Position numbers and translations under genes: made by a program
Notes under the pieces: model-generated
Told to the model about the DNA's origin: nothing
Databases searched by the model: none
What the model saw: only the letters and a program-made list of their open reading frames with translations
Source of the DNA: Paroedura picta
Taxonomy: Eukaryota > Chordata > Lepidosauria > Squamata > Gekkonidae
Direction of reading: 5' to 3'
Length of the DNA: 64,000 nt
NCBI RefSeq assembly: GCF_049243985.1
Contig: NC_135369.1
Span: forward strand, 21,974,533 to 22,038,532
In this document: positions 42,957-55,060 of the stretch, piece by piece
Layout of the letters: every line of letters begins with the position of its first letter
Numbering within the stretch: position 1 is the first letter of the stretch

Positions 42957-43505
42957 CACAGAATCATAGAGTTGGAAGGGGCCATACAGGCCATCTAGTC
43001 CAACCCCCTGCTCAACGCAGGATCAGCCCAAAGCATCCTAAAGCATCCAAGAAAAGTGTGCATCCAACCTTTGCTTGAAGACTGCCAGTGAGGGGGAGCT
43101 CACAACCTCCTTAGGCAGCCTATTCCACTGCTGCTCTGACTGTGAAAATTTTTTTCCTGATATCTAGCCTATATCGTTGTACTTATAGTTTAAACCCATT
43201 ACTGCGTGTCCTTTCCTCTGCAGACAGCAGAAACAGCATCCTACCCTCCTCCAAGTGACCACCTTTCAAATACTTAAAGAGGGCTATCATGTCGCCTCTC
43301 AGCTTCCTTTTCTCCAGGCTGAACATTCCCAAGTCCCTCAACCTATCTTCATAGGGCTTGGTCCCTTGGCCCCAGATCATCCTCGTCGCTCTCCTCTGTA
43401 CCCTTTCAATTTTATCTACGTCCTTCTTGAAGTGAGGCCTCCAGAACTGCACACAGTACTCCAGGCACAGTATTCCACAGTACTCCACAGTATTCCAGGT
43501 ACTCA
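42957..43505 (-). mobile_element. CR1 LINE 3' end with ORF2 C-terminus
   Basis: Minus strand encodes [20 protein letters not shown] and LRGDMIALFKYLKGGHLEEG. The tail with doubled ATCATAG units is on the left. Truncated at about 43505 in a short ACTCCAC repeat. Confidence 0.85.
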
Positions 43506-43509
43506 TCAC

Positions 43510-45230
43510 AGATACAAACAGAATATAATAATGCCACTATATGATATCATTTCACTGGGATTATATGCAGTGGAATGTAATCAGAAAACATAATGGTTTC
43601 AGCAATGACATTGAACACAGTCTTAAGGGATCTATATAAGCTAGCCATCACTGACAGACAATTTGGGTTGTAAAATAGTTCTCAGCTTCCTCTCACGAGA
43701 CAATCTTTATCAGTCTAAAAAAATACTACGTTTGGAAACAATCAGTAAAAAGCTTCTTAGGAACGAAACTGTCGGCTTTTCCTTTAAATTAGAACCAAAT
43801 CCACAGACAAGGGACCTCCCTCTTCAAGCCAGGAAGAAAAGTGACTCATCATCTCAAGTTCTTGACAAAGCTGACCACAAGTCATGGGAGACCGAGGGGT
43901 GGGAGGAAGGCTGAAGAACAAACCACGTTTGAAAAAGTTAGTTCGATCCCGTCAGAAACGTACACCTCTTGGGTTCAACAGAGTTTTAATTTGTCTTTGC
44001 AAATCACAGCCTGGGCTGTTGTTGAGCTGGGAGAAAGAGAGAGAAAGTACAAAGAAAGTTGGGCAGCATTGTCTTTCGCCTCTACTCACAGGCCATCGAA
44101 GTTGAGCCGGAGGTCTCTCTAGCACCCTGGCAGTTTGCATCAGCCCCTTGGTGTTCTGCCAGATCTGCCAGGGGAGATGCAGGAACTATTTGCGGTGCAC
44201 CTGTCCCTGCAGACCACTGCTTGACCAATCTGCCCTCCTCTGGAGTGGGAGGCAGCCACAAGGCTGCTTTAACATGACACCATCTTTCCCAGAAGCCCAA
44301 GCAGAACGGTTGAAGGAGGGAGATAAGGGAACTGTTTGTTTGCAAAGATTGTTTTTTGCTAAGTACACAGAAAACCAAATATAGGTCACACAAGGGCAAG
44401 ATATATTTCTAGTTGACAAAATGTGCTTATATAGATATGAAGGGAAAACGTATGCTACAACCAAAAGACTTCGGTTACATAACCGAAAGTTATGTAACAC
44501 ATTATATAAAAGGTGTCCGGGAACCCTGGACAGAGACCCAAGGAGCCTGGAAGGTGTTCCCAGACAGGCCTCTTGGGTGGGATCAACTGAGCAATGATCT
44601 CCCCGCCAGGCCCCAACCCCCAGTGGAACAACAAGGAGACTGCCAGGCACCCTACCAACCCCTGCACAATGCCCCAGCCCCAGCCCAGGTCTCCCACTTA
44701 CCAGCCACAGTGGCAGAAGAGGGCCCCCGATGCCCAGGTGGCTGATGCCCTCCTTGCTCACCCCCGGGCCATGCTGGACCTTGCTGAGGCTGGCGCAGGG
44801 CAAGCCACTGGCACCACGTGGGAGTAGGTTGCTAGCACCAACCCTCTCCTGGCCACAAAGCAGCCGCCTGCCCTCCCCACCACCGCAGGGAATGGCAACC
44901 ATGGGTCCAGGGTTAACCCGGGGATGGGGCAAGGCAGGGGGCAGGACAAAGAGAAACCCCAACTGTCCAGGCTCCTGCTCCACCAGTCGGCTCCAGAGGG
45001 AATGATACCAAGGGAACAAGCAGTCACTCCCCAGATTGTAAGTGGGTGGGCAGAAGGACATCATCTGGGCATAGAGTTGGGGTCAATGTGGGTGAGCAGG
45101 TAGTTGTGAATTTCCTGCATTCTGCAGGGGGTACCTTCCTACTCTATGCTTCCATAAGTAAATAAATGCAATACAACGGGAACCATACTGAGACCTGTGA
45201 TGATCATAATACTCAGCATGGGCCTAAGCT
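43510..45230. other. Unassigned sequence with a CR1 tail at its end
   Basis: 44530-45000 is Pro-codon and C-rich, giving a 292-codon minus-strand frame (45064-44186) that resembles no known family. A CR1 tail of the fourth type is at 45025-45160. I see no supported gene. Confidence 0.35.
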
Positions 45231-45231
45231 A

Positions 45232-46060
45232 GAGTTGCCAGCTCAGGGTGGGGGAATACTGGGATATTTGGGGAGAGGAGCTTGGGAAGTATGGCATTTG
45301 GAGGAAAAGGACTTCAGCAGGGTATAATGTCCAAATGGCTATTTGGGCACCTGGGGCAAGGAACAAGGCTTGGTAACACAGGATGGCTGAACCCTGCAGC
45401 TGCACCAGAGACCCCACCCACATCTCAGCACACCTCAGCCATCAACATCCTGCAGCCTTCTCTGTGGGTGGTGGTGGAAGGGCCAGTCACCTTGGGCTGG
45501 GAGGTCCCCATGGTATGCCTGGCTGCACCACTGTTAAGTGCTCCATCCAGCCTGGGCGCTGTAGCTGCTGTCCAAGCAGCTCCTTGGAAGTGATTTCTTG
45601 GCAGTGCTGCCTTTTCACTCCAGACTGGCGAGGTGACACTAGCACACCAGCTGCACTTTGGAAAGCCAGCATGATGGGGTGGGCCAGCTGGTGGGCAGAC
45701 AAAGGGGCAGAGCAGCCCAGCCTGTCAGCCCAGGCCATGGGATGCCCTCAGGCATGAGCTGGCCAGAGCCAGTGCCACTGAGTGCCCCACACTGGGCATG
45801 CCGGCCCCAACAAGCACGTTCTTGCAGTAGGCTCCAGAGACCAGGGGGGCATGGAGGGTCTGGGTGCAGCAGCAGTGAGTGTGACACCCCAGATGGGGAG
45901 AGCCCCCCGATGGATGGGCACACCTTAGAATGGAGGGCTGTGGCGTCTGGACAGACACCGCATACTTCCAGCCTCCAGGGGTGGGCAGCTTTCCTCCTCT
46001 GCCTGCCAAGGCATGTGTTCGTAGTGGAGATGTGGGGGGGGGGTCACATGTGGCAGGCCC
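45232..46060. other. MITE remnant then C/G-rich unassigned sequence
   Basis: 45232-45330 is a GTTGCCAAC-type MITE remnant. The remainder to 46060 is unrecognised and without repeats. Confidence 0.35.
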
Positions 46061-46072
46061 CAGCACTTAGGG

Positions 46073-46210
46073 CAGGGGTAGTCGAACTGCGGCCCTCCAG
46101 ATGGTCATGGACTACAAATCCCAGGAGCCCCCTGCCAGCAAACGCTGGCAGGGGGCTCCTGGGAATTGTAGTCCATGGACATATGGAGGGCCGCAGTTTG
46201 ATTACCCCTG
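46073..46210. mobile_element. Palindromic hAT MITE
   Basis: 138 bp; flanks ACTTAGGG and ACTTAGAG (7/8). Confidence 0.85.
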
Positions 46211-47105
46211 ACTTAGAGTATGTGTCCTGGCTGTCACTCCCTCGATACACATCTAATATTACCACTTAGTCCATCCTGCAAAGCAACAATCTTATCCAGA
46301 AAATTTGATCTCTGTCTTCTAGAGATGACTTGGAAAAGCAGGAGATCTACAGGCCCCATCTAGAGCCTGAGCAGAGTGAGAAGCCAATCTACTCCCCACT
46401 TATTCTTCTTTTCCCCCATTTTTCTTCTTAGCCATTTCCCTCTTAAGCTTGGGTTACTTCTGGTTTCTGGAGTCCTCTTCTGGAGTAAAACCTCTTCTGG
46501 ATTAAAATGCAGACAGAGGTAGGGGTGAGGAAAGCAGGGCTGGGGTCCACTTCTCTCTCCTGTTTATATGCGAGGGGGTTTAAATTGCACCTGCCCCCAG
46601 ACCACTTGGGCAGATTGGGCAGCAGATCCAATTCTGCACCTCTAAACCCTCCAGCTTTTGATGGCTATGAGGAGGCACACTCTTGTCTGCGCCTTCCCCA
46701 GAGGATCTTGGCCTGAGCACAGACACATCTTGCTGAGCGCTCTTGTCCGCACGCTGCATGATGCATTTTCGTTTAGCCGGCCAAAAGCAGCTCGTTCTGA
46801 AATGATTGAAAAGCAAACAGGTTTTGTTGGTTAGGAAAGCGCATAATTGTCCTATTACATATTGTCAGCAGTTCCAAATAAACCTCACCAGCCAAAACAT
46901 GTGAAGTGGCTGGCTGTGGGCAATAGGGTGCCTTCGTGTCCATGCGCGTGCCTTTTGGTGCATGTGCACTGGGGGTCAGATCCACTCCCCTTCTCTGTTT
47001 ATACACACCAGAGGATTCATGAGACCATTCCTAGTTACTGCTACGAAAACCTTCTATCCCTTGTAAACGATTTCTGCATCTTGCTGCTTGAGAACTTTGA
47101 CTCTG
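46211..47105. other. Unassigned sequence
   Basis: A weak GTTGCCAAC-type remnant may be at 46270-46390. Otherwise nothing recognised. Confidence 0.3.
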
Positions 47106-47109
47106 CTTT

Positions 47110-47205
47110 GAAAAGCCGGCTTGGTACAGTGGTTAAGAGCCATGGCCTCTAATCTGGAGAATCAGGTTTAAGTGCTAGGCTCACCACAGCACTGATAAAG
47201 TTGCG
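47110..47205 (+). mobile_element. tRNA-derived SINE head
   Basis: AAAGCCGGCTTGGTACAGTGG to CACCACAGCACTGATAAAG, then truncated. Confidence 0.7.
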
Positions 47206-47701
47206 AACTTAATGGTGGATCCTTCTTCCTTGCAGGCCAAGATTCTTCTTTTCCTGAAGAGCAGGAGGTGGCAGTGACCCAATTTAAACAAAAGAATCTC
47301 CCAGCCATGAGGAGTGGCAATTTCCAAGTAAATGGCAGAGATTCCCTGCAATCTCAGTAGTGACCTTTTGATGTCACTAGTGAGCACACAAGAGCAGTTT
47401 TGCTGCTTAACAACTTAACAACAACCCTTCAGGCCTGACTTCACCAAATTATTTGCTAGTCTCTTTCTCCACCATGAAAATGGTCAATGATCAATTGATA
47501 GATTGGCTGGCTCCCACATCACTTCTGAGCCCATTCCTCTGAAGGGGCATGCCTCCACTTCTGGGATTCCTCAAAGTCTGAAAAATATTTCAGAGGTTCC
47601 TCCATGCTCAGTCAAAAAATTGAAAAAGGCTGATCCAGAGGATCTGATCTCTTCAGTCTGGAGATGAGCTATAATTCCAGGAGATTCCCAGACATCCCTA
47701 T

Positions 47702-47868
47702 GACCGTTTATGCACTGGAGGTTTCATGCCGGGCTGCAGGTTGGAGTTTTAGCCGTGGCAGGTTGCCCCACCTCTTCCTGCACCCACACAGGGGAGCTTT
47801 TGGACTGGCGCACCTCATCTGCCCCCGATTTGTGCTTTTGCATGGGAGTTCCCAGTGCATAAATAGTA
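47702..47868. mobile_element. 181-bp MITE family, copy 3 (internally shortened)
   Basis: Begins GACCGTTTATGCACTGG and ends near CCCAGTGCATAAATAG. The right terminus has drifted and no clean duplication remains. Confidence 0.65.
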
Positions 47869-47999
47869 AAAGCTCTTCTCCTTGGAAAGGCATTCCTCAC
47901 GCACACTAAATCTTACTGGAAGACAAATTCAGGGCAACAATTAATCAAGAAAACTGGGATTGACCCTGATACATCAAGACAGCCAGAGCGTGAGCTGGT

Positions 48000-48465
48000 T
48001 TTGGCTCTGCCCTTCCCCGAGGCACCTTGTTGGCTTCTCTTAGACCTTGAGAAGCACGTCAGACCTCAACCAGGCCAGAGCCTTCTTGGTCCTGGCCCCG
48101 GCCTGGTAGAATGAGCTCCCTGAAGAGATCAGGGCCCTACCCAAACTTCCACAATTCCACAGGGCTTGCAAAAGGGAGCTCCTCCACCAGGCATTTGCGT
48201 GAGGCCAACCAACTCAAAACATCTGCTGGTCCCCCTCCCCCTCAGACGCCCTTTCATGACTGAACAGGCTGACCTGCCCAGGGATTGTCATTGTTATTGT
48301 TCTGTTAAAATACTGTTCTGGTTATCATGTTATGTTATGTTATGATTATAGTATGCCATGTTATGTCATTATTGTTATTTATTGCATTGTTATAGTATTC
48401 TGTGTAACCGTTCTACGACGTTTATGGAACGGCGGTATAGAAATCTAAATCAATAAATAAATAAA
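48000..48465 (+). mobile_element. L2-like LINE 3' end
   Basis: Plus strand has the ARAFLVLAPA...NELPEEIRAL segment and the CKRELLHQAF region of the ORF2 C-terminus, then a 3' UTR ending in GAAATCTAAATCAATAAATA. Broken by substitutions. Confidence 0.65.
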
Positions 48466-48469
48466 AGTC

Positions 48470-49275
48470 AGGGTAAGCAGGATCTTTGGCCCAATTCAGC
48501 AAAATAATACTTAGGGCCTGTAGACTTCTCCTCTAGGGTCTCATGTGGAGGGTTCAGTCTACCTGTCGAATGAGCTCACAGGGAGATTCTGGCAGCTTCA
48601 GCCACAGACTTCTCCATTGCTTCACACATCCTTGGAGCTTCAACTTACCCAGGTAGAACTAGAAGTAAGCGAGGCCCCTCCCAAAAAGACCTTGGGAGGG
48701 CAAAACAGAAACTGGACCCACCCACAAATATACATCACAGGGCACACAGACTGTATGGTGATGAAGAAGGCATTTTGGATCCATGCAGGATCCCTTTGTG
48801 TCAAAAGTGCCGTAAATCCTGCCCTGTGTTCCAGGCACTTTTGGACTGAGCAGAGAAGCAGATAATTCCACAAGACTGTTGATATCCATCTATTCCTTTC
48901 TCAAGCCATGAAAGAATGCTTGGTGTTGGATACACACCAGGGTCAGCACACTCCTCTTCAAGAAGGGAGCTGCTCTGGGGAAATTGCCTGCCATTTCTCC
49001 CTTCTTTCGCTTGTTTTGGGGAAGGACTGACTAGGAGAAAGAGGGTTTTGAAAGGGATGGTTTCAGAATAAGCTCTGCTCCTGACTTTTTCTACAAAATC
49101 TGGCCCAAGATAAACAACAGATCACTCCTTCCACACATTTCCATTCCATTGTAGTGGCCCAAGAGATTTCTGAGCCGGTTGGCTGACAAATTCTTAATGT
49201 TACACTGGGTGTGAAAACTACTCAGTCATTCATCCACTCAGGCATTCATCCAATGGCGCATTGATGGAAGAAACC
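48470..49275. other. Unassigned sequence
   Basis: No recognised repeat or gene. Confidence 0.35.
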
Positions 49276-49277
49276 CG

Positions 49278-50084
49278 GGGCCTTTCCGCGCCGGTTAAAT
49301 GTAGCAAGATCCTTACCTTAGGTAGCTGTTATATTATGGCCACTCCATATGACATTGCTAACATCCAGCATCCGGGCAGTAAACAGCTGGCTACATCCTC
49401 CTTTTTAAATCACACAAAGTGGATTCCCCAGCCTAAAAAGTGCAAGCTAGAGGAGAGCAACCAGCAAGCCACCAGCAAAAGAGATGAAGAAGTGCTATCT
49501 CCATCTCCAATATCCCACCCTTGTACCCACCTCCCTCTCCCTTCTCCAGGGAAAGGGTTTGTTTGTTTGTTTTAAGCCAACTGCCTGGAGCAACGAATAG
49601 GCATACAAGCATGCAGGCAAAGCCAAAAAGAAATTTCCCCTCAAAGTTGTCACACAAAGCATACCTCTCTAAAATCCCCCCCAAAAAAAAAATCAGGAAC
49701 AAGATTTATTTTTTAAGTATCAAGACTTGCGATCCCATAATAGGTGACAATAAAAAAGCACTATGCATCAATGATTAGATACATAGCCATTTCAATGGAG
49801 AAGTATTGAACTAAAAAAAAAATTAGCAGGCATCGAGGGCCCTTTAAAACATTGAGAAAGGGGATTGGTTGCCAGGATTGATTAAAAGGCAGAAGAGAGT
49901 CCCGTGTCAAGCGCATTGCTCTCTTCCATCATTTCCAGCAGGCAATGTGAAGTGTAAAGAGCGAAAAAAGGCGGCAGACCAAAGTGAGACAGCAAGAAGG
50001 TGAGAAATGGCTGGAGGCGCGATAATATTGAGCACTACGCCATTACACTGGCGTAACACTATTTTTTTCGATGTGCGGAAGTGC
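49278..50084. mobile_element. Non-autonomous DNA transposon D, copy 3
   Basis: GGGCCTTTCCGCGCCGG to ATGTGCGGAAGTGC. About 0.81 kb, shares long blocks with 32731-33518 (such as GCAAAGCCAAAAAGAAATTT and AAGCACTATGCATCAATGAT). Target duplication unclear. Confidence 0.7.
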
Positions 50085-50195
50085 TCTCGGTTTCCACTGG
50101 ACCTAACAACAGAGCAGAACCATGGTCTGGCATGCCCCTGTGCCTTCAAGAGCAAGGCTACCTGTGAATAGTTGCCAATCAACCAGCAACAAGAA

Positions 50196-50395
50196 GTCGC
50201 CAACTCCAGGTTGAGAAACACCTGAAGACTTTGGCGGGGGGGGGGGGGTGGATCCTGAGTAGGGTAGGGTTTGGGGAGGGACTTCAGTGGGATATAAATC
50301 CATGGAGTCCACCTTCCACAGCACCCATTTTCACCAACTGAACTGATCTCGGTTGCCTGTAATAGTGTGAGATCTCCACTGACCACCTGGAGGTT
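50196..50395. mobile_element. GTTGCCAAC-type MITE
   Basis: GTCGCCAACTCCAGGTTGAG to GACCACCTGGAGGTTG, followed by an A-run. Confidence 0.6.
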
Positions 50396-50399
50396 GTAC

Positions 50400-51400
50400 A
50401 AAAAAAAAAAAGAAAAAACACTGTGTAACAACACACTGAATCAGAATTTACACAATCTAAGAAAAGGTTATCCGGTGCTTTAAAAGGACAAACATAATAT
50501 AACAATTCTACAAAAATGTTGTCTAACGGTAGAAATGCCACTGGAAATTCCAAAGCCAGGTGAGGAACCAGTAAAGCCTGTATTTTGCTTGTGACTCCTT
50601 CCTCAGTGGGCCCCGACCAAAAACTTTTTACTGCACAAGTGCCTAGAGGTCTCTAGGTAATATTCCTCATGAAATATCTTCATGAATATCTTCATGGTTT
50701 TATTGCAGAGTAACAACTCCTAAAGCATAAAGGACTGCAAAATAGGTAGGCCTGTCGATTACCGTATATCTTCTTAGCTGTATAAGTACATTTTGATTAA
50801 ATGGCAATGATAAATATACTTTGCTCCCATGTGGCATATATATGGCTTTCTGGAGTCTAAGCAAAAACAAACCCCGCAGACTTAGCAAAACTTTTGGTTT
50901 TGCCCAGTTCCCTTATCTTCTTATAGCAACGGTTGTGTTTACTTAGCGATGTTCTTGTACATTTTGCTAGAGAATATATCCCGTGTCTCCTTAACTATTT
51001 GAGTACATCCCGCTTTATTAACAATGACTGGAAGTAAACAAAATTGGAGTTAGTACCATGAACTCAAGCTATGCACTCTTAAAATGGCCCTAGCCTTATT
51101 AATCACACTACTTTGCCAATCACTCTTGCTTATTTGCTCAGAACAGCCTTTCTGTACTTTTGTACCCCTGGCTTTGAGACAGCCCATGGCGCAATCATGC
51201 CGAATATGGTTGGGAGTCAACAAGAAAGGCAATTTTCAAGCTGGCGATGGCAAAAACTTTATTCAAACAACAGAACGAGTTCCTAGGTACAATTAGCCTC
51301 ATTTTCATTTCACTTCATCAGTGAACTGTAAAAAAATCAGACTATATCATGTCCTCATGAAGATCTTATAAAACAAAAAGAATATATATATATATAAATT
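50400..51400. other. Unassigned AT-rich sequence
   Basis: A fragment of the hAT MITE of 20654-20980 is at 51130-51220 (GCGCAATCATGCCGAATATGG). Nothing else recognised. Confidence 0.35.
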
Positions 51401-51401
51401 T

Positions 51402-51960
51402 TTATATAACTAAAGTTGTTTTCTGCCTTATTATTATAGTGTAGTATTTCTTAATTGGTTTTTCCAAGGGTACTACAATAAATTTGATAGTTTGGTGTAT
51501 AGAATTGGCCCAAGAGATAATTTCTTGTAAAATGTTGGGATCCTTATAAATCATAAATATATCATCCAAAAACATGTAAAAAATATTATCAAAATACGGA
51601 TTGTTTATATGATGTCTTAGCCATTTCAACTCAAATTCATACATAAATAGTATAGCCAGGTTAGGGGAAAGGGAAGCACCCATGGATACACCAGGTGTTT
51701 GTACAAATAGCTCATTATTAAATTGAAATTTTTTCCCCCAAGGACAATAGCTAGAAGATCCAGTAAAAAATGTGCAGGAGATCTATCAGTTTCTCTGTGA
51801 TCCAAGTATATACTAACTACATTTCTAACTTCATCCAAGGGGATATTCGTGTATAAAGCTTTAACATCCCAAGTTACTGATCGAAAAGATGGTTCCACTG
51901 TTAATTCCTCAATAAGATTAATAAAGTGAGTATAATCTTTAAGGACCTGTGGTTTGTGGT
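51402..51960 (-). mobile_element. Penelope-like element reverse transcriptase fragment
   Basis: Minus-strand frames carry WDVKALYTNIPLDEVRNVVS, then MGASLSPNLAILFMYEFE and YMFLDDIFMIYKDP. The order LYTNIP, MG(A/T)xxSPxxA, (Y/F)xDDIF is that of Penelope-group reverse transcriptases. It is a 5'- and 3'-truncated, broken remnant with no endonuclease domain in view. Confidence 0.75.
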
Positions 51961-52293
51961 ATTAGTTTTTTCAAATGAAAATCCTAAAATTTAGAAAATC
52001 ACCTATCACCACAAGAAAAGTCTGGCACTTCCTTTTTTCCATGTCACTGACATTTCTGACATGCAATGGCACATTTATTAATGGTAACCAAAGCAGAGAT
52101 GCTATCAGTCAACAGGAAATTCAGGTTTGACTTTGCAAAGGACTTTTGAAACAGGACCACGGTGGAAGAGCCAGAGCGAGGTGTCTGTTGTTTTCATAAG
52201 TTGATCAACAGCAACTATGTGTGGAGGGGTCCAAATCAGAGAGGTGGGGGCATAACCCCACTGTCATTTTTATGACCTCAATGGTTTCCCCTG

Positions 52294-52474
52294 GACCGTT
52301 TATGCACTGGAGGTTTCATGCCAGGCTGCAGGCTGGAGTTCTAGTCATAGCAGCTTGCCCCACTGCTTCCTGCACCCACATGGGAAAGCATTTGGTCTGG
52401 TGCACCTCATCTGCCCCTGATTTGTGCTCCTGCACAGGAGCTGGGGCAGAGAAGTTCCCAGTGCATAAACGGTC
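52294..52474. mobile_element. 181-bp MITE, copy 2
   Basis: GACCGTTTATGCACTGG to CCAGTGCATAAACGGTC with the duplication CTG at 52291-52293 and 52475-52477. Confidence 0.8.
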
Positions 52475-52645
52475 CTGGTGGTGCTAATTCCCTCCCTGGA
52501 AGGAAACATGCAGGCAGCAGTTACAGGAATCTGTTTGAGGTGGAGGGAGGGGGGGGAAGGCTTAGGAAGTTAAGAGTTAACGGCCCCTCTTCCTGTGCCA
52601 TGGCACAAGGATTGCCAACAGGCCTGGGGAAATGACCTACCCCTT

Positions 52646-52757
52646 TAAAGGTAAAGGTATCCCCTGTGCAAGCACCGAGTCATGTCTGACCCTTGGGGTG
52701 ACGCCCTCTAGCGTTTTCTTGGCAGACTCAATACGGGGTGGTTTGCCAGTGCCTACC
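52646..52757 (-). mobile_element. Sauria-type SINE, truncated by transposon A
   Basis: Minus-oriented tail (GGTAAAGGTATCCCCTGTGC to GGTTTGCCAGTGCCTACCCC). The rest of the SINE is missing beyond the junction with transposon A sequence. Confidence 0.75.
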
Positions 52758-52759
52758 CC

Positions 52760-53058
52760 GGCGATCGCTTCGCCGGAAGATCAGAGGAGAGAGCCAGGGG
52801 GAGGGACTTTGTAGAAACCACAACAATGGTAACGCACAGAACTTTCCCGCTAGTGTTGCAGATTGGTTGCAGGAGCGTAGCGCTTTCCGGAGGGTGAATC
52901 CACTTTTTGGGATTTCCCTAAAAGCGCTACAACGAAGGGCTTTTTGCGGATCGGTTTCAGGTGTGTGGCAGATTGTCAACGACGTTGTGCATAACAGCAA
53001 ATCAGTAGCGATTTCAATTGGCAACCATTGTGCAATTTTGAAGGAGTGCGGAAAGCCC
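52760..53058 (-). mobile_element. Partial transposon A
   Basis: Reverse of 210-510 (GCGATCGCTTCGCCGG, AGTGTTGCAGATTGGTTGC, GCGCTACAACGAAG, ending GTGCGGAAAGCCCC). Only one terminus is present. Confidence 0.7.
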
Positions 53059-53399
53059 CTATGATTCTGTGATTAAAAGGCCCCATGGTTTCTCTGATTG
53101 GTTTCCTGCTCCAGATACATTTCAATAAATGTTTATTGTTCATCTTGATGCTTTTCACAACCCTTTCCTCAAAATCCCTTTTTTCATGCCTGATTATTGA
53201 CTTACATTTCTGACAGAGCCTGTGTCTACTCCTGTTCAATTCATTGGAGCAGCCCTTCCACTTTTTAAAAGGAGCCTCTTTACTTTTTATAGCTTCCTTG
53301 ACTTGCATTTCTAACCATACAGGCCTTAATTTAGACTTAGCAATAATTTTCCTGTGGTGTATGCAGGTTTGCTGAAGACCGAGGTTGAGGTCTGATGCA

Positions 53400-54330
53400 G
53401 GATCGAGATTTGCAGCCTCTGACTGTGTGACTCAGTGTGACTCGGTAGCTAAGAAGGTAAATGGGATTTTGGGCTGTATCAAACAGAGTATCGTATCCAG
53501 ATCACGGGAGGTGATGGTACCGCTTTACTCTGTTCTGGTTCAGCCTCACTTGGAGCACTGTGATCAGTTTTGGGCACCCCAATTGAAGAGGGATGGAGAC
53601 AGACTGGAACGTGTCCAGAGGAGGGCAACAAAGATGGTGAGGGGTTTGGAGACCAAGATGTATGAAGAAAGGCTGGGGGAGCTTGGTCTGTTCAGCCTGG
53701 AGAGGAGATGACTGAGAGGGGATCTGATAACCATCTTCAAGGATTTAAAAGGCTGCCATATCGAGAATGGAGTAGAGTTGTTCTCTCTTGCCCCGGAGGG
53801 ATGGACCAGAACCAATGGGATGAAATTAATTCAAAAGAAATTTCATCTAAACATCCGGAAGAAGTTCCTGACAGTCAAAGTGGTTTCTCAGTGGAACAGG
53901 CTTCCTCGGGAGGTGGTGGGTTCTCCACCTTTAGAGATTTTTAAACAGAGGCTGGATAGCCATCTGACAGAGAGGCTGATTCTGTGAAGTCAAAGGGGTG
54001 GCAGGTTACAGTGGATGAGCAATAGGTTTGTGAGTGTCCTGCATTGTGCAGGGGGTTGGACTAGAGAGCCAGTTTGGTATAGTGGTTAGGAATGTGGACT
54101 TGTAATCTGGCAAGCCGGTTTTGATTCCGCGCTCCCCCACATGCAGCCAACTGGGTGACCTTGGCACTGATAAAATTGCTCTGACCGAGCAGTGATATCA
54201 GGGCTCTCTCAGCCTCACCTCCCTCACAGGGTATCTGTTGTGGGGAGAGGAAAGGGAAGGCGAATGTAAGCAGCATATAAGAATCAACTCATGACCCAGG
54301 AGGTCCCTTCCAACTCTATGATTCTATGAC
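53400..54330 (+). mobile_element. CR1 LINE 3' end with nested SINE
   Basis: Encodes [40 protein letters not shown] and FLTVKVVSQWNRLPREVVGS-type sequence, the CR1 ORF2 C-terminus. The tail GGGGGTTGGACTAG is cut by a SINE at 54064-54290 and resumes CCCAGGAGGTCCCTTCCAAC to ATTCTATGA. Confidence 0.85.
54064..54290 (+). mobile_element. tRNA-derived SINE inside CR1 tail
   Basis: AGAGCCAGTTTGGTATAGTGG to CATATAAGAATCAACTCATGA, shortened internally. Confidence 0.8.
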
Positions 54331-54359
54331 CGGCTGAACCTCTGCCTGAGCTAAGGAGC

Positions 54360-55060
54360 CAAGACAAACACCCGGGGCTGTGCCTTTAAGCCCGTAGTTG
54401 AATCACAGGCCGTGGAGGGTGTCTGCCAGGCTCTCTGCCAGGCTGGCTGCGCCGCCGGCTCCAACCCGCCCTGGCACCGTCTCCCCTCCCCTGCCTCCGG
54501 CCCGGTTCTTCGGGGAGGCAAAGCGAGGAGGGCGTCCCTCGAGAGCCGCCTCAGCCCAGTGCAGCGCGCGCCTTTCCCTCCTGCCATCGAGGAACGCGGA
54601 GGCAAAGCGGCAGCCGGAGCTCTCGTCGGTCTCCTCGCGCCGTGCTTGTGACAGCGCAAAGCCTCCGTCGGCGGCAAAGATTTGAGAACGGGAAGCGCTT
54701 CCCCTGCCACAAATTCAGCCCGGGAGCGGACTCGGTTCCTTTAAGAAGGCCCGCCCTGATTCCCCGGCCGGGCTTTGCGAAAAGCCAAGCGCCTCCTTGC
54801 GCCTCCTTCTTCGTGGGCTGGAGGGGTCGGAGGCGAGCGGGGCGACCGCCGCGGGCTCGGGGACCGGCGGGCGTGAAGTGGAGAGGGCGGCGGGTGGCTT
54901 TCTCCCTCTGCGGGCCGGAAGGGTCTCTGTCCGCCCCCCCCTCCTCTCACATCCCCTAAAACGCGTAAGTTCAGGGGCGTTGTTTGCAAAACCTTAGAAA
55001 AGCACCTTGCGCTTTGGAGAGGGGGCGGGGCGCGTGTTCCGGTCAGGGTAGTGCATTTGT
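54360..55060 (+). promoter_or_regulatory. CpG island, probable promoter with a candidate non-coding first exon
   Basis: GC content and CpG density rise sharply here compared with the whole window, in sequence without recognisable repeats. A strong splice donor, CGC|gtaagt, is at 54965-54970 on the plus strand, so a 5' UTR exon ending at 54964 is plausible. No open frame in the island resembles a known protein, and no downstream exon was recognised up to 64000. Orientation rests on the donor alone. Confidence 0.5.

Noticed and set aside
44186-45064. 292-codon minus-strand open frame
   Set aside because: It lies in C-rich sequence without stop-prone codons, has no recognisable domain, and long frames exist on the other strand too. 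No splice or promoter context.
54398-54959. Open frames in the CpG island as a coding exon
   Set aside because: GC-rich sequence gives long frames by chance on several frames at once; none resembles a known protein.
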